Shown here one piece after another: positions 55,398 to 63,956 of a DNA stretch of 64,000 nucleotides. A program made the translations under genes and the position numbers. Within the stretch, counting starts at the first letter, position 1. Every line of letters begins with the position of its first letter. Below the pieces are notes generated by a model. The model was not told the origin of the DNA, did not search any database, and worked only from the letters and a program-made list of their open reading frames with translations. This stretch comes from Bacteroidota bacterium (GTDB lineage Bacteria > Bacteroidota > Bacteroidia > Sphingobacteriales > Sphingobacteriaceae). The stretch covers positions 124,001-188,000 of the forward strand of contig JAEXHI010000024.1 in the NCBI GenBank assembly GCA_023450085.1. Reading direction: 5' to 3'.

Positions 55398-56852
55398 TTA
55401 GTTTTTTTGCTTTAATCCCTTGATTTCCTCTTCAATTTTCTGAAGCATTTTTTCCGCATTTCCGTTCGTTCCGCCAAGTTTTATTGCTTTGTTATAGCTA
55501 TCCAATGCTAAATCGTATTGTTTATTGGTATAAAACGCTTCACCTAAACTATCAAATAAATTTCCATTACTTGGGAACTCTTTTGTTGCCAAAGTAAAGA
55601 TTTCTATAGCTTCATTCTTTTTGCCCGCTCTTAATAATTCATATCCTAAAGTATTCAGCTCACTCGGGTTCTCAAAACTGTATTCCTCTTCCGAAGTCTT
55701 CTTAAGTAAATAGTAAGTCTCTATGGCCTTATTTAAATCGTTAAAAGCTTCTTTTCTTAATGCTTGATAAATAGATTTTTTAGGAATTTCGTATCCCTTT
55801 CCCAACATTAAGTTGTGAATAGTATGCCCTAAAAACCAAACCTTATTTAGATTATTGGATACTAGAATTATCGTTATGTCATTTTTAAAATCATTTAAAA
55901 AAATGGATTCAAATTTATACGATATGCCATTGTGTTTTTGTAATTCATCTGCTTCATAAAATCTACCCAGCGAACCACCTTCCTCTTTCGCATATGGATT
56001 ATTCAACAAAGTTTGAAAAGATGCTTTGGATATTAAACGGTTATGATTCATCGCTTCTATCCATTTATATAGATCATTAATGTCTACCCAAAGCCATCCA
56101 CTGATAAATTCCAGCTCTGGACATCTCACATGGTCCATATCATAACAAGACGTCCTGTTTTTGTAACCAAATTTTGGATCAAACACAGCATTGTTCATTT
56201 TCAATGGTTTAATTATGTTTTTAGCAACAAATTGCTGGTACGTCATGTTAGTTACCTTTTCAATGATTCTTCTTTGCAAAAAGACATTACCATTGTCATA
56301 TCGGTAACCAGTTCCAGGTTCAAACAATAAGCTATCATTGTTTCTCAAAATCTTCCATGCTTCCTCATCATTTTTCGGGACCATGAGTTTGTTCTCAATT
56401 CTGGGAATACCACTTGCATAATTAATCAAATGTCTCGTAGTCACTTTTTCCGACCATTTCGGCAGTCCCAAATTAAATTTAGAAATGGGATCATCGAGAT
56501 TAAGAAGCCCACGCTCCACCAAAATCATTATGGCAACAGCATTAAACTCTTTTGCAATAGAACCAATGTTAAATATCGACCTGCTACTTAATTTAGTTTG
56601 TTTTGTTTCGTCTGTAAAACCAAATGATTTTTGATAGATGATTTTGCCTTTTTTAGCAACAAGCACATTTCCATTGAACAAATCCCTTTCGTAGGATTTT
56701 GTCATTAGCAAATCAATTTGATTGATTTCTATTTTTTGTTCAATTGATTTTTGATTGTTATTCTTTGCCTTTTTGAAATCATTTAACTCTTGGGCAGAAA
56801 GAAAATTTGTAAATAAAATAGCTATTAGTAATAACAAAATTCGTTGCTTCAT
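55398..56852 (-). CDS. Serine hydrolase, beta-lactamase/PBP class C type, with TPR tail
   Basis: 484 residues with a signal peptide (about 1-20). The SxxK nucleophile is S98-I-A-K101 and the YxN motif Y185-D-N187. HNG replaces the third KTG/HxG motif. Residues ~385-480 hold TPR repeats (GYELLRAGKKNEAIEIF, LGEAFYTNKQYDLALDSYNKAI). Likely a periplasmic peptidase or esterase. The third motif and TPR arrangement are those of many uncharacterised Bacteroidota members. It converges with lanB and is not part of that locus. Confidence 0.88.
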   Translation of the reverse strand: MKQRILLLLIAILFTNFLSAQELNDFKKAKNNNQKSIEQKIEINQIDLLMTKSYERDLFNGNVLVAKKGKIIYQKSFGFTDETKQTKLSSRSIFNIGSIAKEFNAVAIMILVERGLLNLDDPISKFNLGLPKWSEKVTTRHLINYASGIPRIENKLMVPKNDEEAWKILRNNDSLLFEPGTGYRYDNGNVFLQRRIIEKVTNMTYQQFVAKNIIKPLKMNNAVFDPKFGYKNRTSCYDMDHVRCPELEFISGWLWVDINDLYKWIEAMNHNRLISKASFQTLLNNPYAKEEGGSLGRFYEADELQKHNGISYKFESIFLNDFKNDITIILVSNNLNKVWFLGHTIHNLMLGKGYEIPKKSIYQALRKEAFNDLNKAIETYYLLKKTSEEEYSFENPSELNTLGYELLRAGKKNEAIEIFTLATKEFPSNGNLFDSLGEAFYTNKQYDLALDSYNKAIKLGGTNGNAEKMLQKIEEEIKGLKQKN

Positions 56853-56952
56853 TGAAATGGTATTTTAGAAAACTTTCTGCAAATGTGCTTCAAAAAGCGC
56901 TAACAGACGACCGATTAAAAAAAGTCGAACGCATTTGTTAGAAAAGGAAGCG

Positions 56953-58089
56953 TTAAAATGAACCTTTTCTAAAATCTGTTGGTGTAGTTCCAGTATACTT
57001 TTTAAAAGATGTACTGAATGAAGATTTAGAATTGAAACCAATTTGATAGAGAACTTCTAGAATGGTAAGGTCTTTTTGTAAGGGATCTTTCAATATTTCT
57101 TTGGCTTTCTCTATTCGATATTCATTAATGAAATCAAAAAAATGTTTGTTCATGTACAGATTAATCAGCACCGACAAATCTTTCACAGGCATTTTCAATT
57201 GTTTTGCCAAATCCTGTATCGTTAATGAAGAATCTAAGTAAGGTTCATTCTTCAACATAAAATCTTTTAGAGATTCTATTTGTTTATTTTTTTCGTCATC
57301 AATGATGGGATCAGACTTTGGTTTGGGAACTATATCTCCAATAGGCTTCAATTGAGCATTAACTCCTCTAAAAAATTCTGGCTTATTGAGCGCAACAAAC
57401 AGATACCAACAAGTACAAAAGAAAAAAGCAAATCCGTCAAGGATAACGATCCATTGCCTAAGTTCTCCAAAACCAAAGAGAAAAGTAACCAACCATCTAA
57501 TAAGTACTAAGAAATGTAAGACGTAATATAGAATTGTTATTTTGGAAAGTGCATTTAAGCTTGAAATATTTGGATTGGTATAATTTTCTAGGTAGACGGT
57601 TTTAGACTTTCTAATCACCAAGAAGGAAGCAATAAAATAGACTTGAAATAGAACTTCGAAAAGAAAGTAAAAAAACTGCATGGTAGACGTGTGATTCATC
57701 GCATTGATGAAGCTCACTTTCCCCGCTCTATCTTCCAAGTATATCCCCAACATCATATAAAAGTTGAAGGCAACAAACGGAATAGTATGCAATAAGTGTT
57801 TCGGTTTTAATCGAAATTTGGAAAAACAAACCGATAACACATAGAGATAAAATAATGCTGGAACCAAGTAATTAATACTCCAACGAAATGCCTCGAGGTT
57901 GATATAATTAACCGGAAAATCACGCATCAAAAATTTACAAGCATCTACGGCATTTGTAAAAAGAAAAAAAGCAAGCAGCCAATTTGCCAGTTTGTATTTA
58001 GTTTTTACAGTCAATAAAAACAACGCAAGAAAAAGTACAAGAAAAATTCCAACAAAAGCGGCTATTTCTAAAAAACTGTATTTATCCAT
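56953..58089 (-). CDS. Membrane-anchored AraC-family transcriptional regulator
   Basis: 378 residues. Six or seven membrane helices fill the first ~235 residues (FVGIFLVLFLALFLLTV, LVPALFYLYVLSV and others). A cytosolic AraC helix-turn-helix pair is at the end (SLTIQDLAKQLKMPVKDLSVLINLYM ... TILEVLYQIGFNSKSSFSTSFKKYTG). It reports a membrane or extracytoplasmic signal. Its targets are not evident, but the serine hydrolase gene 100 bases downstream is the nearest one on the same strand. Confidence 0.9.
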   Translation of the reverse strand: MDKYSFLEIAAFVGIFLVLFLALFLLTVKTKYKLANWLLAFFLFTNAVDACKFLMRDFPVNYINLEAFRWSINYLVPALFYLYVLSVCFSKFRLKPKHLLHTIPFVAFNFYMMLGIYLEDRAGKVSFINAMNHTSTMQFFYFLFEVLFQVYFIASFLVIRKSKTVYLENYTNPNISSLNALSKITILYYVLHFLVLIRWLVTFLFGFGELRQWIVILDGFAFFFCTCWYLFVALNKPEFFRGVNAQLKPIGDIVPKPKSDPIIDDEKNKQIESLKDFMLKNEPYLDSSLTIQDLAKQLKMPVKDLSVLINLYMNKHFFDFINEYRIEKAKEILKDPLQKDLTILEVLYQIGFNSKSSFSTSFKKYTGTTPTDFRKGSF

Positions 58090-58221
58090 ACGTATAAGCC
58101 AATACCGGCAAACTATATTTTTGTTAATTCTCGTTGATGTGGTAAAGATTATTAATTTTTAAACAAAATCTGTTGCTAATTCCGAACCAAAAACAAACCA
58201 CTATCAGAATGTTAAACGCAT

Positions 58222-58256
58222 AAAAAAACGAAACACCAATATTATGATGTTTCGTT
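58222..58256 (-). terminator. Terminator of the tRNA gene disrupted by integration
   Basis: Minus strand: AACGAAACA pairs with TGTTTCGTT (58227-58256) and is followed by a seven-T run (58222-58228). It lies directly beyond the tRNA 3' remnant and reads in the same direction, so it is most simply the tRNA's own terminator left in place. Confidence 0.8.
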
Positions 58257-58259
58257 TAG

Positions 58260-58276
58260 TGGAGAATGCCGGATTT
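58260..58276 (-). other. Attachment site core: 17-base tRNA 3'-end remnant
   Basis: On the minus strand the bases read AAATCCGGCATTCTCCA. This is the 3' part of a tRNA: end of the T-loop, CCGGC T-stem, ATTCTCC acceptor strand and discriminator A. The rest of the tRNA is missing here. That is expected at one end of an element integrated into a tRNA 3' end, where the element's other end rebuilds the whole tRNA outside this window. Confidence 0.75.
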
Positions 58277-58373
58277 TACATTTACAGAATTTTTACCATA
58301 TTTACTGCTTAAGATGGTTTTGTTACCTCCAAATCCTTCTCTGGTCTGTCCCTTTTCTGTCCCTTTTCTGGAA

Positions 58374-58730
58374 TTATTTAGCATAAAAATCTTTAATCAA
58401 TTTATTGACCTTACCGTTTATGGATTCAATCTGAGAAGAAAGTGCTTCAACGCTAACAAGCATATCTGTAAGGACGTGCATTGTTGTTTTCTTTTCCGCT
58501 TCCTTTATTACTGGATTACCTACGCCGCTGAAAAACCAATTAAAACTTAACTTATATTTATTGTGTAAATACTTAACAAGGTCTATTGGTACTCCAGTAG
58601 CACCATTCATGTATTTACTCATAAGTGATTTACTAGTTCCGTACTCTTGGCACAGTACAACAGCTTTCAATCCCACAATCTTCATAAAATACGTGAGGCG
58701 CTGTGATTCGTCGCTAAGGTGTTTTGCCAT
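58374..58730 (-). CDS. Phage-type helix-turn-helix regulator
   Basis: 118 residues from the ATG at 58730. An ATG at 58754 is also in frame, but the homology-like region begins MAKHLSDESQRLTYFMKIVG. The helix-turn-helix is at about residues 22-48 (AVVLCQEYGTSKSLMSKYMNG). A predicted helix at the end suggests an oligomerisation tail. Its start overlaps the preceding gene by 17 bases, so the two are coupled. It lies at the prophage boundary next to the attachment site. Confidence 0.7.
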   Translation of the reverse strand: MAKHLSDESQRLTYFMKIVGLKAVVLCQEYGTSKSLMSKYMNGATGVPIDLVKYLHNKYKLSFNWFFSGVGNPVIKEAEKKTTMHVLTDMLVSVEALSSQIESINGKVNKLIKDFYAK

Positions 58731-59175
58731 CGTTAAAAGGTTTGTAAGTTGCAATTATCTTATTGTCTTCGTAAGCCTCTAGTTCGTCCATTTTATTCAC
58801 TAAGTAAGTTACATAACCATTATTTATCTCCCAGCCTTTACTTGTTTTGTGTACTTTTACAGTATCATTGTACACAAAATCTTTCGATACTCTTTTTAAA
58901 ATCCAGACGTCACCTTTGTCGTTGAACAGAAAAGAATTAGAATGTCCTAAATCCGTACCTTTCCAACCGAACAAGGCTGATTTGGAAAGTTCCCTAGAAT
59001 TACGTTCCATAAATGTCTCTTGATTTCCATTATTTAGGTAAGTATTAGTCGTTGATCTTGAATTTATCGCATCTTTGTTATCAGGACTAAACGCTAAATA
59101 GCCTAAAAAAATCGCAATAGCCAAAATCATTGATCCTACAAGCACCTTTAATTTACTCGGGTCTTTTTTGTTCAT
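58714..59175 (-). CDS. Single-pass membrane protein of the prophage immunity region
   Basis: 153 residues. One membrane helix near residues 10-28 (VLVGSMILAIAIFLGYLAF) is followed by an extracytoplasmic domain rich in Asn, Lys and charged residues. The family is not recognised. Its place between two repressor genes, in the same leftward transcript and expressed in the lysogen, suggests a superinfection-exclusion or lysogenic conversion role, which is an inference. Confidence 0.65.
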   Translation of the reverse strand: MNKKDPSKLKVLVGSMILAIAIFLGYLAFSPDNKDAINSRSTTNTYLNNGNQETFMERNSRELSKSALFGWKGTDLGHSNSFLFNDKGDVWILKRVSKDFVYNDTVKVHKTSKGWEINNGYVTYLVNKMDELEAYEDNKIIATYKPFNDGKTP

Positions 59176-59180
59176 TGTAT

Positions 59181-59555
59181 TTATTTTATAATCATTCCAT
59201 GCTTTTCGGCAATTTTCAATATATCATCCTGAAAAGCTTTAATATTACCGTACGCAGCCTCAGGTATGGAGAATTCGTAAGTTAGTTTTGGCATATTTGT
59301 TTCTTCTGTTTTTGCATCTAACGTTGCATCAGTTGAAACAGGGTTAATTCTTGCTGAATAAATTGTTGTCGCATATTTGGTAAAATCGATACCAGAAGCT
59401 TTGGATAATTCACTAAGAATATTAAAATCAAAGTTTTTCCTGCGATCGATTTGGTTTATCACTTGCTTACTAACATTCATTTTTTTAGCTACATAAGCCT
59501 CTTTTATCCCCTTTTCTCGCAACGTCCTTTTAATAAGTTCTCCTAAGCTTTCCAT
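59181..59555 (-). CDS. Prophage XRE-family repressor (CI-like)
   Basis: 124 residues. The helix-turn-helix is at about 17-45 (KEAYVAKKMNVSKQVINQIDRRKNF, XRE/Cro type). A linker and a C-terminal helical part (~85-124) follow. It faces a divergent early operon across a 179-base region with matching palindromes, which is the usual layout of a lysogeny switch. It is the most likely holder of the lysogenic state. Confidence 0.8.
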   Translation of the reverse strand: MESLGELIKRTLREKGIKEAYVAKKMNVSKQVINQIDRRKNFDFNILSELSKASGIDFTKYATTIYSARINPVSTDATLDAKTEETNMPKLTYEFSIPEAAYGNIKAFQDDILKIAEKHGMIIK

Positions 59556-59562
59556 GTCTTTT

Positions 59563-59677
59563 TAACTAAAGTCAAAATTAATCGACTAATTATCAATAAA
59601 TTAAAGACTTTAGTTACAGTTTTACGTATTAAAATCAATTAAACTATTGCAAAAGTCAATCATATTATTGACTTTTG
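59563..59677. promoter_or_regulatory. Prophage operator region: two inverted-repeat operators
   Basis: CAAAAGTCAAT-CATATT-ATTGACTTTTG (59650-59677) has perfect 11-base arms. A second dyad pairs TAACTAAAGTC (59563-59573) with GACTTTAGTTA (59606-59616). Both share the AAAGTC core, so one repressor could bind all of them and control the divergent promoters. Confidence 0.75.
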
Positions 59678-59734
59678 TTGAGAAACAAAGAAACAACAAT
59701 AAAATAACAGTTAACACTACACTTTACTGCGAAA

Positions 59735-59962
59735 ATGTATAGTACTAGAGAAAGAAAAAAGATACAACGCAAGTTAGCTTCCATTGGAGGTTATAAAACA
59801 ATGGCTGAAAGACTAGGGAAATCAGTCGATGCGGTTAAAATGGTTTTTTCATCGGCAGATAGATATAACAAAGATGTATACGATGTTGCGTACACAGTAA
59901 TTAAAGAATATAACGAAAGTGTACAGAAACAAAAAGAAGGTCTAATGTCTCAGGTCAGCTAA
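59735..59962 (+). CDS. Small Cro-like DNA-binding protein
   Basis: 75 residues. KKIQRKLASIGGYKTMAERLGKSVDAVKMVFS (residues 9-40) reads as a helix-turn-helix. It is the first gene to the right of the operators, the position of a Cro or early activator protein. Specificity is unknown. Confidence 0.6.
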   Translation: MYSTRERKKIQRKLASIGGYKTMAERLGKSVDAVKMVFSSADRYNKDVYDVAYTVIKEYNESVQKQKEGLMSQVS

Positions 59963-59964
59963 TT

Positions 59965-60564
59965 ATGAAAAACGTAAAGCTACATCTTTTAGATCACAGA
60001 CAAAAACTACCTGGCGGTACTATCGGCAAATCTGTTGAGTTTTTTGTTCATGAAAACGAGATGCATTGCCGTACATTGGGAAGAACATATTCATTCTACG
60101 AATTTCCTAAATGGGTAAAGAATATTGTAAAATCTGACATGGACCAAAACCCTCAAAAAATCGCCCGTCTCTTGATGTGGGGTCTTACAACTTTAGATGA
60201 CCAGATGCGACAATATCTTTTCTGCCTATATGGTGGTCATGATGACAATCCAGATATCTGCGAAGATGGTACCATGCAACCAACAGAGTATGTTGACTGC
60301 GGGTTGCGTTGTGGGAAGTGTGAACATGAGGGCTTTCTGTGCAATAGTTTACAGTTGCCAAATGGCTTATTGAATTCTCAAGAGATAAAGGCTTTAATTT
60401 TAATCGGAAATAGTAAGCTGGACAAGGAGATTGCATCTGAGATGTGCGTAAGCAAGTTTACGGTTAGATATTACAAGGATGAAATTATGCGTAAAGCTGG
60501 TTTTGAAAATGAGCGTAAAACAGCTTTAGTTGGTTTGGCTTACAAATTAGGGCTTGTAAAATGA
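59965..60564 (+). CDS. LuxR-type HTH protein with a central cysteine cluster
   Basis: 199 residues. The C-terminal LuxR helix-turn-helix is at ~133-195 (LNSQEIKALILIGNSKLDKEIASEMCVSKFTVRYYKDEIMRKAGFENERK). A cluster of four Cys (CGLRCGKCEHEGFLC, ~112-126) could bind zinc. No response-regulator receiver is present. It starts 2 bases after the Cro-like gene, and its stop overlaps the next start (ATGA). It is probably an early transcription regulator of the element. Confidence 0.7.
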   Translation: MKNVKLHLLDHRQKLPGGTIGKSVEFFVHENEMHCRTLGRTYSFYEFPKWVKNIVKSDMDQNPQKIARLLMWGLTTLDDQMRQYLFCLYGGHDDNPDICEDGTMQPTEYVDCGLRCGKCEHEGFLCNSLQLPNGLLNSQEIKALILIGNSKLDKEIASEMCVSKFTVRYYKDEIMRKAGFENERKTALVGLAYKLGLVK

Positions 60565-60788
60565 TGAGAGTTGTCCACATCCAAAATACCGACGTAAAAA
60601 CTAGCAGAAAATCTGCTAAAAAGACATCAGCTGAATTAATGCTAAACGAGGCTATTTATACATCCCAAAGGGAAATGCACAAGAGACGTGTTGATTTAGA
60701 AAAACTATTTGCTAAAGAAATCAATGTCTTGACAGGACTTAGAAATGAACTAGCTGAACTAAAAAAATTGAATAATGGACAATTATAG
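60561..60788 (+). CDS. Small coiled-coil protein, function unknown
   Basis: 75 residues, basic at the start and then a continuous predicted helix with heptads (LMLNEAIYTSQREMHKRRVDLEKLFAKEINVL...). It overlaps the preceding gene by four bases and is translationally coupled. The family is not recognised. Confidence 0.55.
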   Translation: MMRVVHIQNTDVKTSRKSAKKTSAELMLNEAIYTSQREMHKRRVDLEKLFAKEINVLTGLRNELAELKKLNNGQL

Positions 60789-60874
60789 GTTAATGCTTTC
60801 TGTATCCAATAAACTTAAATCATTAGTGCAAAATTCTTTTAAAACCAAGTTAACACTAAATAAAATATTACATC

Positions 60875-61108
60875 ATGAAAAATTGTTACGTAAATCCCAA
60901 AATTACAGAACGAGATAATTTCAATATTGGTTCCTGTTTCAACAACCAGAAATTATTGGAGTATCAAAAGGACATGCTTTTTGTAAAGAAGTTGACTGAT
61001 AACAGAGAGAGTGGAGTTAGGAGACATTTAATTGCCGCTGTAAAATCCATCATTTTATGGGTACTTATCATGTTATTCTTTTGGTTTGTTTTAATCTTAA
61101 TAGTTTAA
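60875..61108 (+). CDS. Small tail-anchored membrane protein, function unknown
   Basis: 77 residues. Residues ~1-54 are soluble and charged. One hydrophobic helix (~55-77, IILWVLIMLFFWFVLILIV) ends the protein, as in tail-anchored proteins. It sits in the early operon. The family is not recognised. Confidence 0.5.
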   Translation: MKNCYVNPKITERDNFNIGSCFNNQKLLEYQKDMLFVKKLTDNRESGVRRHLIAAVKSIILWVLIMLFFWFVLILIV

Positions 61109-61112
61109 TATT

Positions 61113-61523
61113 ATGAAACTTATTCAACTAGATAAACAGGCACTAGATGGTCAATTGTCAGCAGAAATTTCAAATCTTTTCATTAGCACATTTAACCATG
61201 TAACAAGAGCTGTAAAAACCAACGACCTATTGAAGCAACTTTCGGTAAAATGTCTACCTCAAACGTTTAGGGACATATTAGGGGAAATAAGAAGAAATGG
61301 TGTATTAAAAAAGGGCTTTATTGTAAGTGATGTACAGCTTGGTTACTGGTATACAGAAGATCAGCAGGAGCTAAACGATTTTTTACAGAGGCAACTTAAC
61401 AGAATAGCAAACCAGTATGCCAACATACAATACCTACACAATTCACTCAAAAGCAAAAGATCAAATTCAGAAAATGTTAAGCAGTTGATGTTTGACATCG
61501 ATACAAAACCAAACAACCCGTAA
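61113..61523 (+). CDS. Hypothetical phage protein
   Basis: 136 residues, helix-rich, no recognised domain or membrane segment. It starts 4 bases after the membrane protein gene and ends 5 bases before the HD gene, so it is in the same transcript. Confidence 0.5.
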   Translation: MKLIQLDKQALDGQLSAEISNLFISTFNHVTRAVKTNDLLKQLSVKCLPQTFRDILGEIRRNGVLKKGFIVSDVQLGYWYTEDQQELNDFLQRQLNRIANQYANIQYLHNSLKSKRSNSENVKQLMFDIDTKPNNP

Positions 61524-61528
61524 ATAAT

Positions 61529-62095
61529 ATGACAACCTATTCTCAACCAATCCACAAAAACGATGAGGGTTTGTTCAATACGCAGTCAGGTAGGCTTATT
61601 GACCTTTTGAACCCGAAACCAGAAATGATTTCACTGGAGGATATCGCATTATCGTTATCCAACTATTGCAGGTTTGGAGGCCATTTAACAAACCACTATT
61701 CAGTTGCGGAACATTCGATTTTGGTGTGGCAACTTTGTCCTTCATCACTTAAACCAGCAGCCCTTCTTCACGATGCATCAGAGGCTTATCTAGGAGATGT
61801 AATAAAGCCGTTAAAAAACCTACTTGGCAAAGTATACAACGAACTTGAAGATGCTTGGACAAAGGTCATATTCGAAAAATATGGAGTTCCTTTAAACGAC
61901 CTAATTGCGGTAAAAGAGTACGACATGAAGGCCCTGGAGCTGGAGCATAATTACTTCAGGCTTGGCAATATGGACCTTATTGAGCACCAGTATGATTACC
62001 GCCAAGAATTAGGATGGTATGAGAAACCATACAATCAGTACCTAAAACTTTTGAATTTCCACTTCCTACAAAGGGAAATATCCTATAAATCATAA
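61529..62095 (+). CDS. HD-domain phosphohydrolase (YfbR-like)
   Basis: 188 residues. The metal motif is complete: H62 (AEHS), H81-D82 (LLHDASEAYLGD) and D90. This is the arrangement of dNMP 5'-nucleotidases and related phage hydrolases. It probably adjusts the nucleotide pool for element replication. The gene lies in the early operon, 5 bases after the preceding gene. Confidence 0.85.
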   Translation: MTTYSQPIHKNDEGLFNTQSGRLIDLLNPKPEMISLEDIALSLSNYCRFGGHLTNHYSVAEHSILVWQLCPSSLKPAALLHDASEAYLGDVIKPLKNLLGKVYNELEDAWTKVIFEKYGVPLNDLIAVKEYDMKALELEHNYFRLGNMDLIEHQYDYRQELGWYEKPYNQYLKLLNFHFLQREISYKS

Positions 62096-62121
62096 CCATT
62101 AAACCATTTAAATCATTCCAG

Positions 62122-63213
62122 ATGAAAACTTTAAAAGATTTCACACCAGAAATTCAGGCAAAAGTACCTCAATATATCAAACAATATACGGAAGGTGTAT
62201 ATGATGGTGGCCGTTACAAAACTTTCAATTATGATAACGCAGCAGCGCTTATCAATTGGAACTATGAAAAGTGCGGTTACAAAAAACCAGTGGTACTTGT
62301 GGCTGAAAATCCTTACGAAAGTCAAATTTTCTTTAATTACATTAAAGAAAACGAAAAAATCTTTACTCCTATCCTTTATATTATTTACTGCCTAAAAAAT
62401 GGAATTGAACTACCAAAAATTGACGATAGCCAACTGTATAGCCAACTGCGTAGCCAACTGGATAGCCAACTGTCAAAATATAGCTACGACTATTTGTTTA
62501 CCACAAATGTGTTTTCGAACGCTTTGTTGGCTTGGTGGAAGTTCATGAAGGATGAATTTAACCTAGATGCAGCCATTGGGGTTGAGCTTGATTCTTGGAA
62601 TGACATGTATGTTAACTCAGGAGTTTATTCGGCTATATTTTCGGAACTAGTATGTGTAGTGTCAAAGTATCCAAAAATGGTGCACCGAAATCCTAACAAT
62701 GACCTACATAATGTAACAGGTGATGCTGTTGAATGGGGATTTTCAACCGACCTTACAAAATTTGATTGCAGCTACATAAATGGTAGACAGGTTCCAAGAT
62801 GGGTAATTAACGAATACGGGGCACCTGGTTATTTCTCTAAATTCCTTAAAGAAGAAAACGAGGACATTAAAGCGGCTATTATTACCCTTATAAAAGATAT
62901 GGATGGCAATGAGGGCTTACTAAAGTTCTTAAATGCTTCTTTGGTTGACGAAAAACATATAACCCATTTTGAGGGGTATACAGAAACAATAAGGCTTTAC
63001 AAAACCAAGGAACGCTACACTTTCCTACAAGACCGTAACGGCAAGATGAACCAACCATACTGTTGGTCAGAAATGGTCTGCCCTTCTACAGGCAGCACAT
63101 ATCTAATCGACAACTCTGCAGATTTTACGTGTGCGATAGAGGCGGCAAAATTCCTTAGACCATCATTCGTGCCAATGGAACTCACCTACCAGTGGGCATT
63201 ATCAGCTAATTAA
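62122..63213 (+). CDS. DUF6745-like protein with SQL tandem repeats
   Basis: 363 residues. The C-terminal part resembles DUF6745 (HNVTGDAVEWGF...YINGRQVPRWVI). A helical region with four in-frame repeats of [DY/R]SQL follows residue ~100 (SQLYSQLRSQLDSQLS). The repeats are encoded by a 12-bp unit (62425-62472). The function of this family is not established. It lies in a replicating-element context and is not a structural phage gene. Confidence 0.65.
   Translation: MKTLKDFTPEIQAKVPQYIKQYTEGVYDGGRYKTFNYDNAAALINWNYEKCGYKKPVVLVAENPYESQIFFNYIKENEKIFTPILYIIYCLKNGIELPKIDDSQLYSQLRSQLDSQLSKYSYDYLFTTNVFSNALLAWWKFMKDEFNLDAAIGVELDSWNDMYVNSGVYSAIFSELVCVVSKYPKMVHRNPNNDLHNVTGDAVEWGFSTDLTKFDCSYINGRQVPRWVINEYGAPGYFSKFLKEENEDIKAAIITLIKDMDGNEGLLKFLNASLVDEKHITHFEGYTETIRLYKTKERYTFLQDRNGKMNQPYCWSEMVCPSTGSTYLIDNSADFTCAIEAAKFLRPSFVPMELTYQWALSAN
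62425..62472 (+). repeat. Four tandem copies of a 12-bp coding repeat
   Basis: The unit is NNTAGCCAACTG (GAT, TAT, CGT and GAT at the first three bases). It encodes x-SQL in frame within the DUF6745-like gene, so copy number changes would alter only repeat length, not the frame. Confidence 0.9.
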
Positions 63214-63238
63214 TCATTTCACTTAAAAAATTAATACA

Positions 63239-63613
63239 ATGAAAGTAACAAAACAAGTAGCTCACCAAGGTGACACACAATTTTTCGCAATCGATGCTTT
63301 GCCTAAGTCTGCCAAAAAAGTTGAAAAACAATACATCGCTGCATCAGAGAGAAGCGGTAGTTTCCATGCTCTATTTGGTGATTACGATATGTACGAGGTT
63401 GAAGATGGATTTGTTATTGATGCAAAGGAAGAATGCATTCTAAACCATTCCCTAGAGCAAGAATTAAAGGGTACAGGTGTGACAATGAACGAAGCTAAGG
63501 TTTTAGCGAAAAAAGACCATCGTCATACCGTTTTGCCAAAAGGTCTTTATGTAGTTGGTATCCAAAATAGGTTTGATCCTATGGAGAATATCAAAAAAAG
63601 GGTAATAGACTAA
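63239..63613 (+). CDS. Hypothetical phage protein
   Basis: 124 residues, no recognised domain. VEKQYIAASERSGSFHALFGDYDMYEVEDGFVI in the first half and VLAKKDHRHTVLPKGLYVVGIQNRFDPMENIKKR at the end resemble small phage proteins of unknown function. It lies 25 bases after the DUF6745-like gene, on the same strand. Confidence 0.5.
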   Translation: MKVTKQVAHQGDTQFFAIDALPKSAKKVEKQYIAASERSGSFHALFGDYDMYEVEDGFVIDAKEECILNHSLEQELKGTGVTMNEAKVLAKKDHRHTVLPKGLYVVGIQNRFDPMENIKKRVID

Positions 63614-63622
63614 GCTGCGGTT

Positions 63623-63934
63623 ATGAACTGGCAAGTAATTACAGTAGCTCAGTCAAAGGAGATTGAGCTACTTGGTGTAAAAGAACCAGCATCGTTAACC
63701 TGGTTAAAGGCTGGTGAAAACGAATACGATCTTGTTCAACAGGAAGGCTTCAATGATTTTATTCAGCATAACGCCTACAACCTTGCTGAGATTGCTGCTA
63801 TGCTACAGTATTCGTTCGTACCATCCAATGTAAAAGAGGCTGGTGATAAGCTAATCGAACATTTGAAAAACGGCCTTTTAAAAGCGAAAGATGCAAACGA
63901 AAATTTAAAAGAAGCAAAACAACAATCATTTTAA
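63623..63934 (+). CDS. Hypothetical phage protein
   Basis: 103 residues, mostly helical at the end (SNVKEAGDKLIEHLKNGLLKAKDANENLKEAKQ). No recognised domain. It starts 9 bases after the preceding gene in the same transcript. Confidence 0.5.
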   Translation: MNWQVITVAQSKEIELLGVKEPASLTWLKAGENEYDLVQQEGFNDFIQHNAYNLAEIAAMLQYSFVPSNVKEAGDKLIEHLKNGLLKAKDANENLKEAKQQSF

Positions 63935-63956
63935 TAATCATTTAAACAAAAACCAA

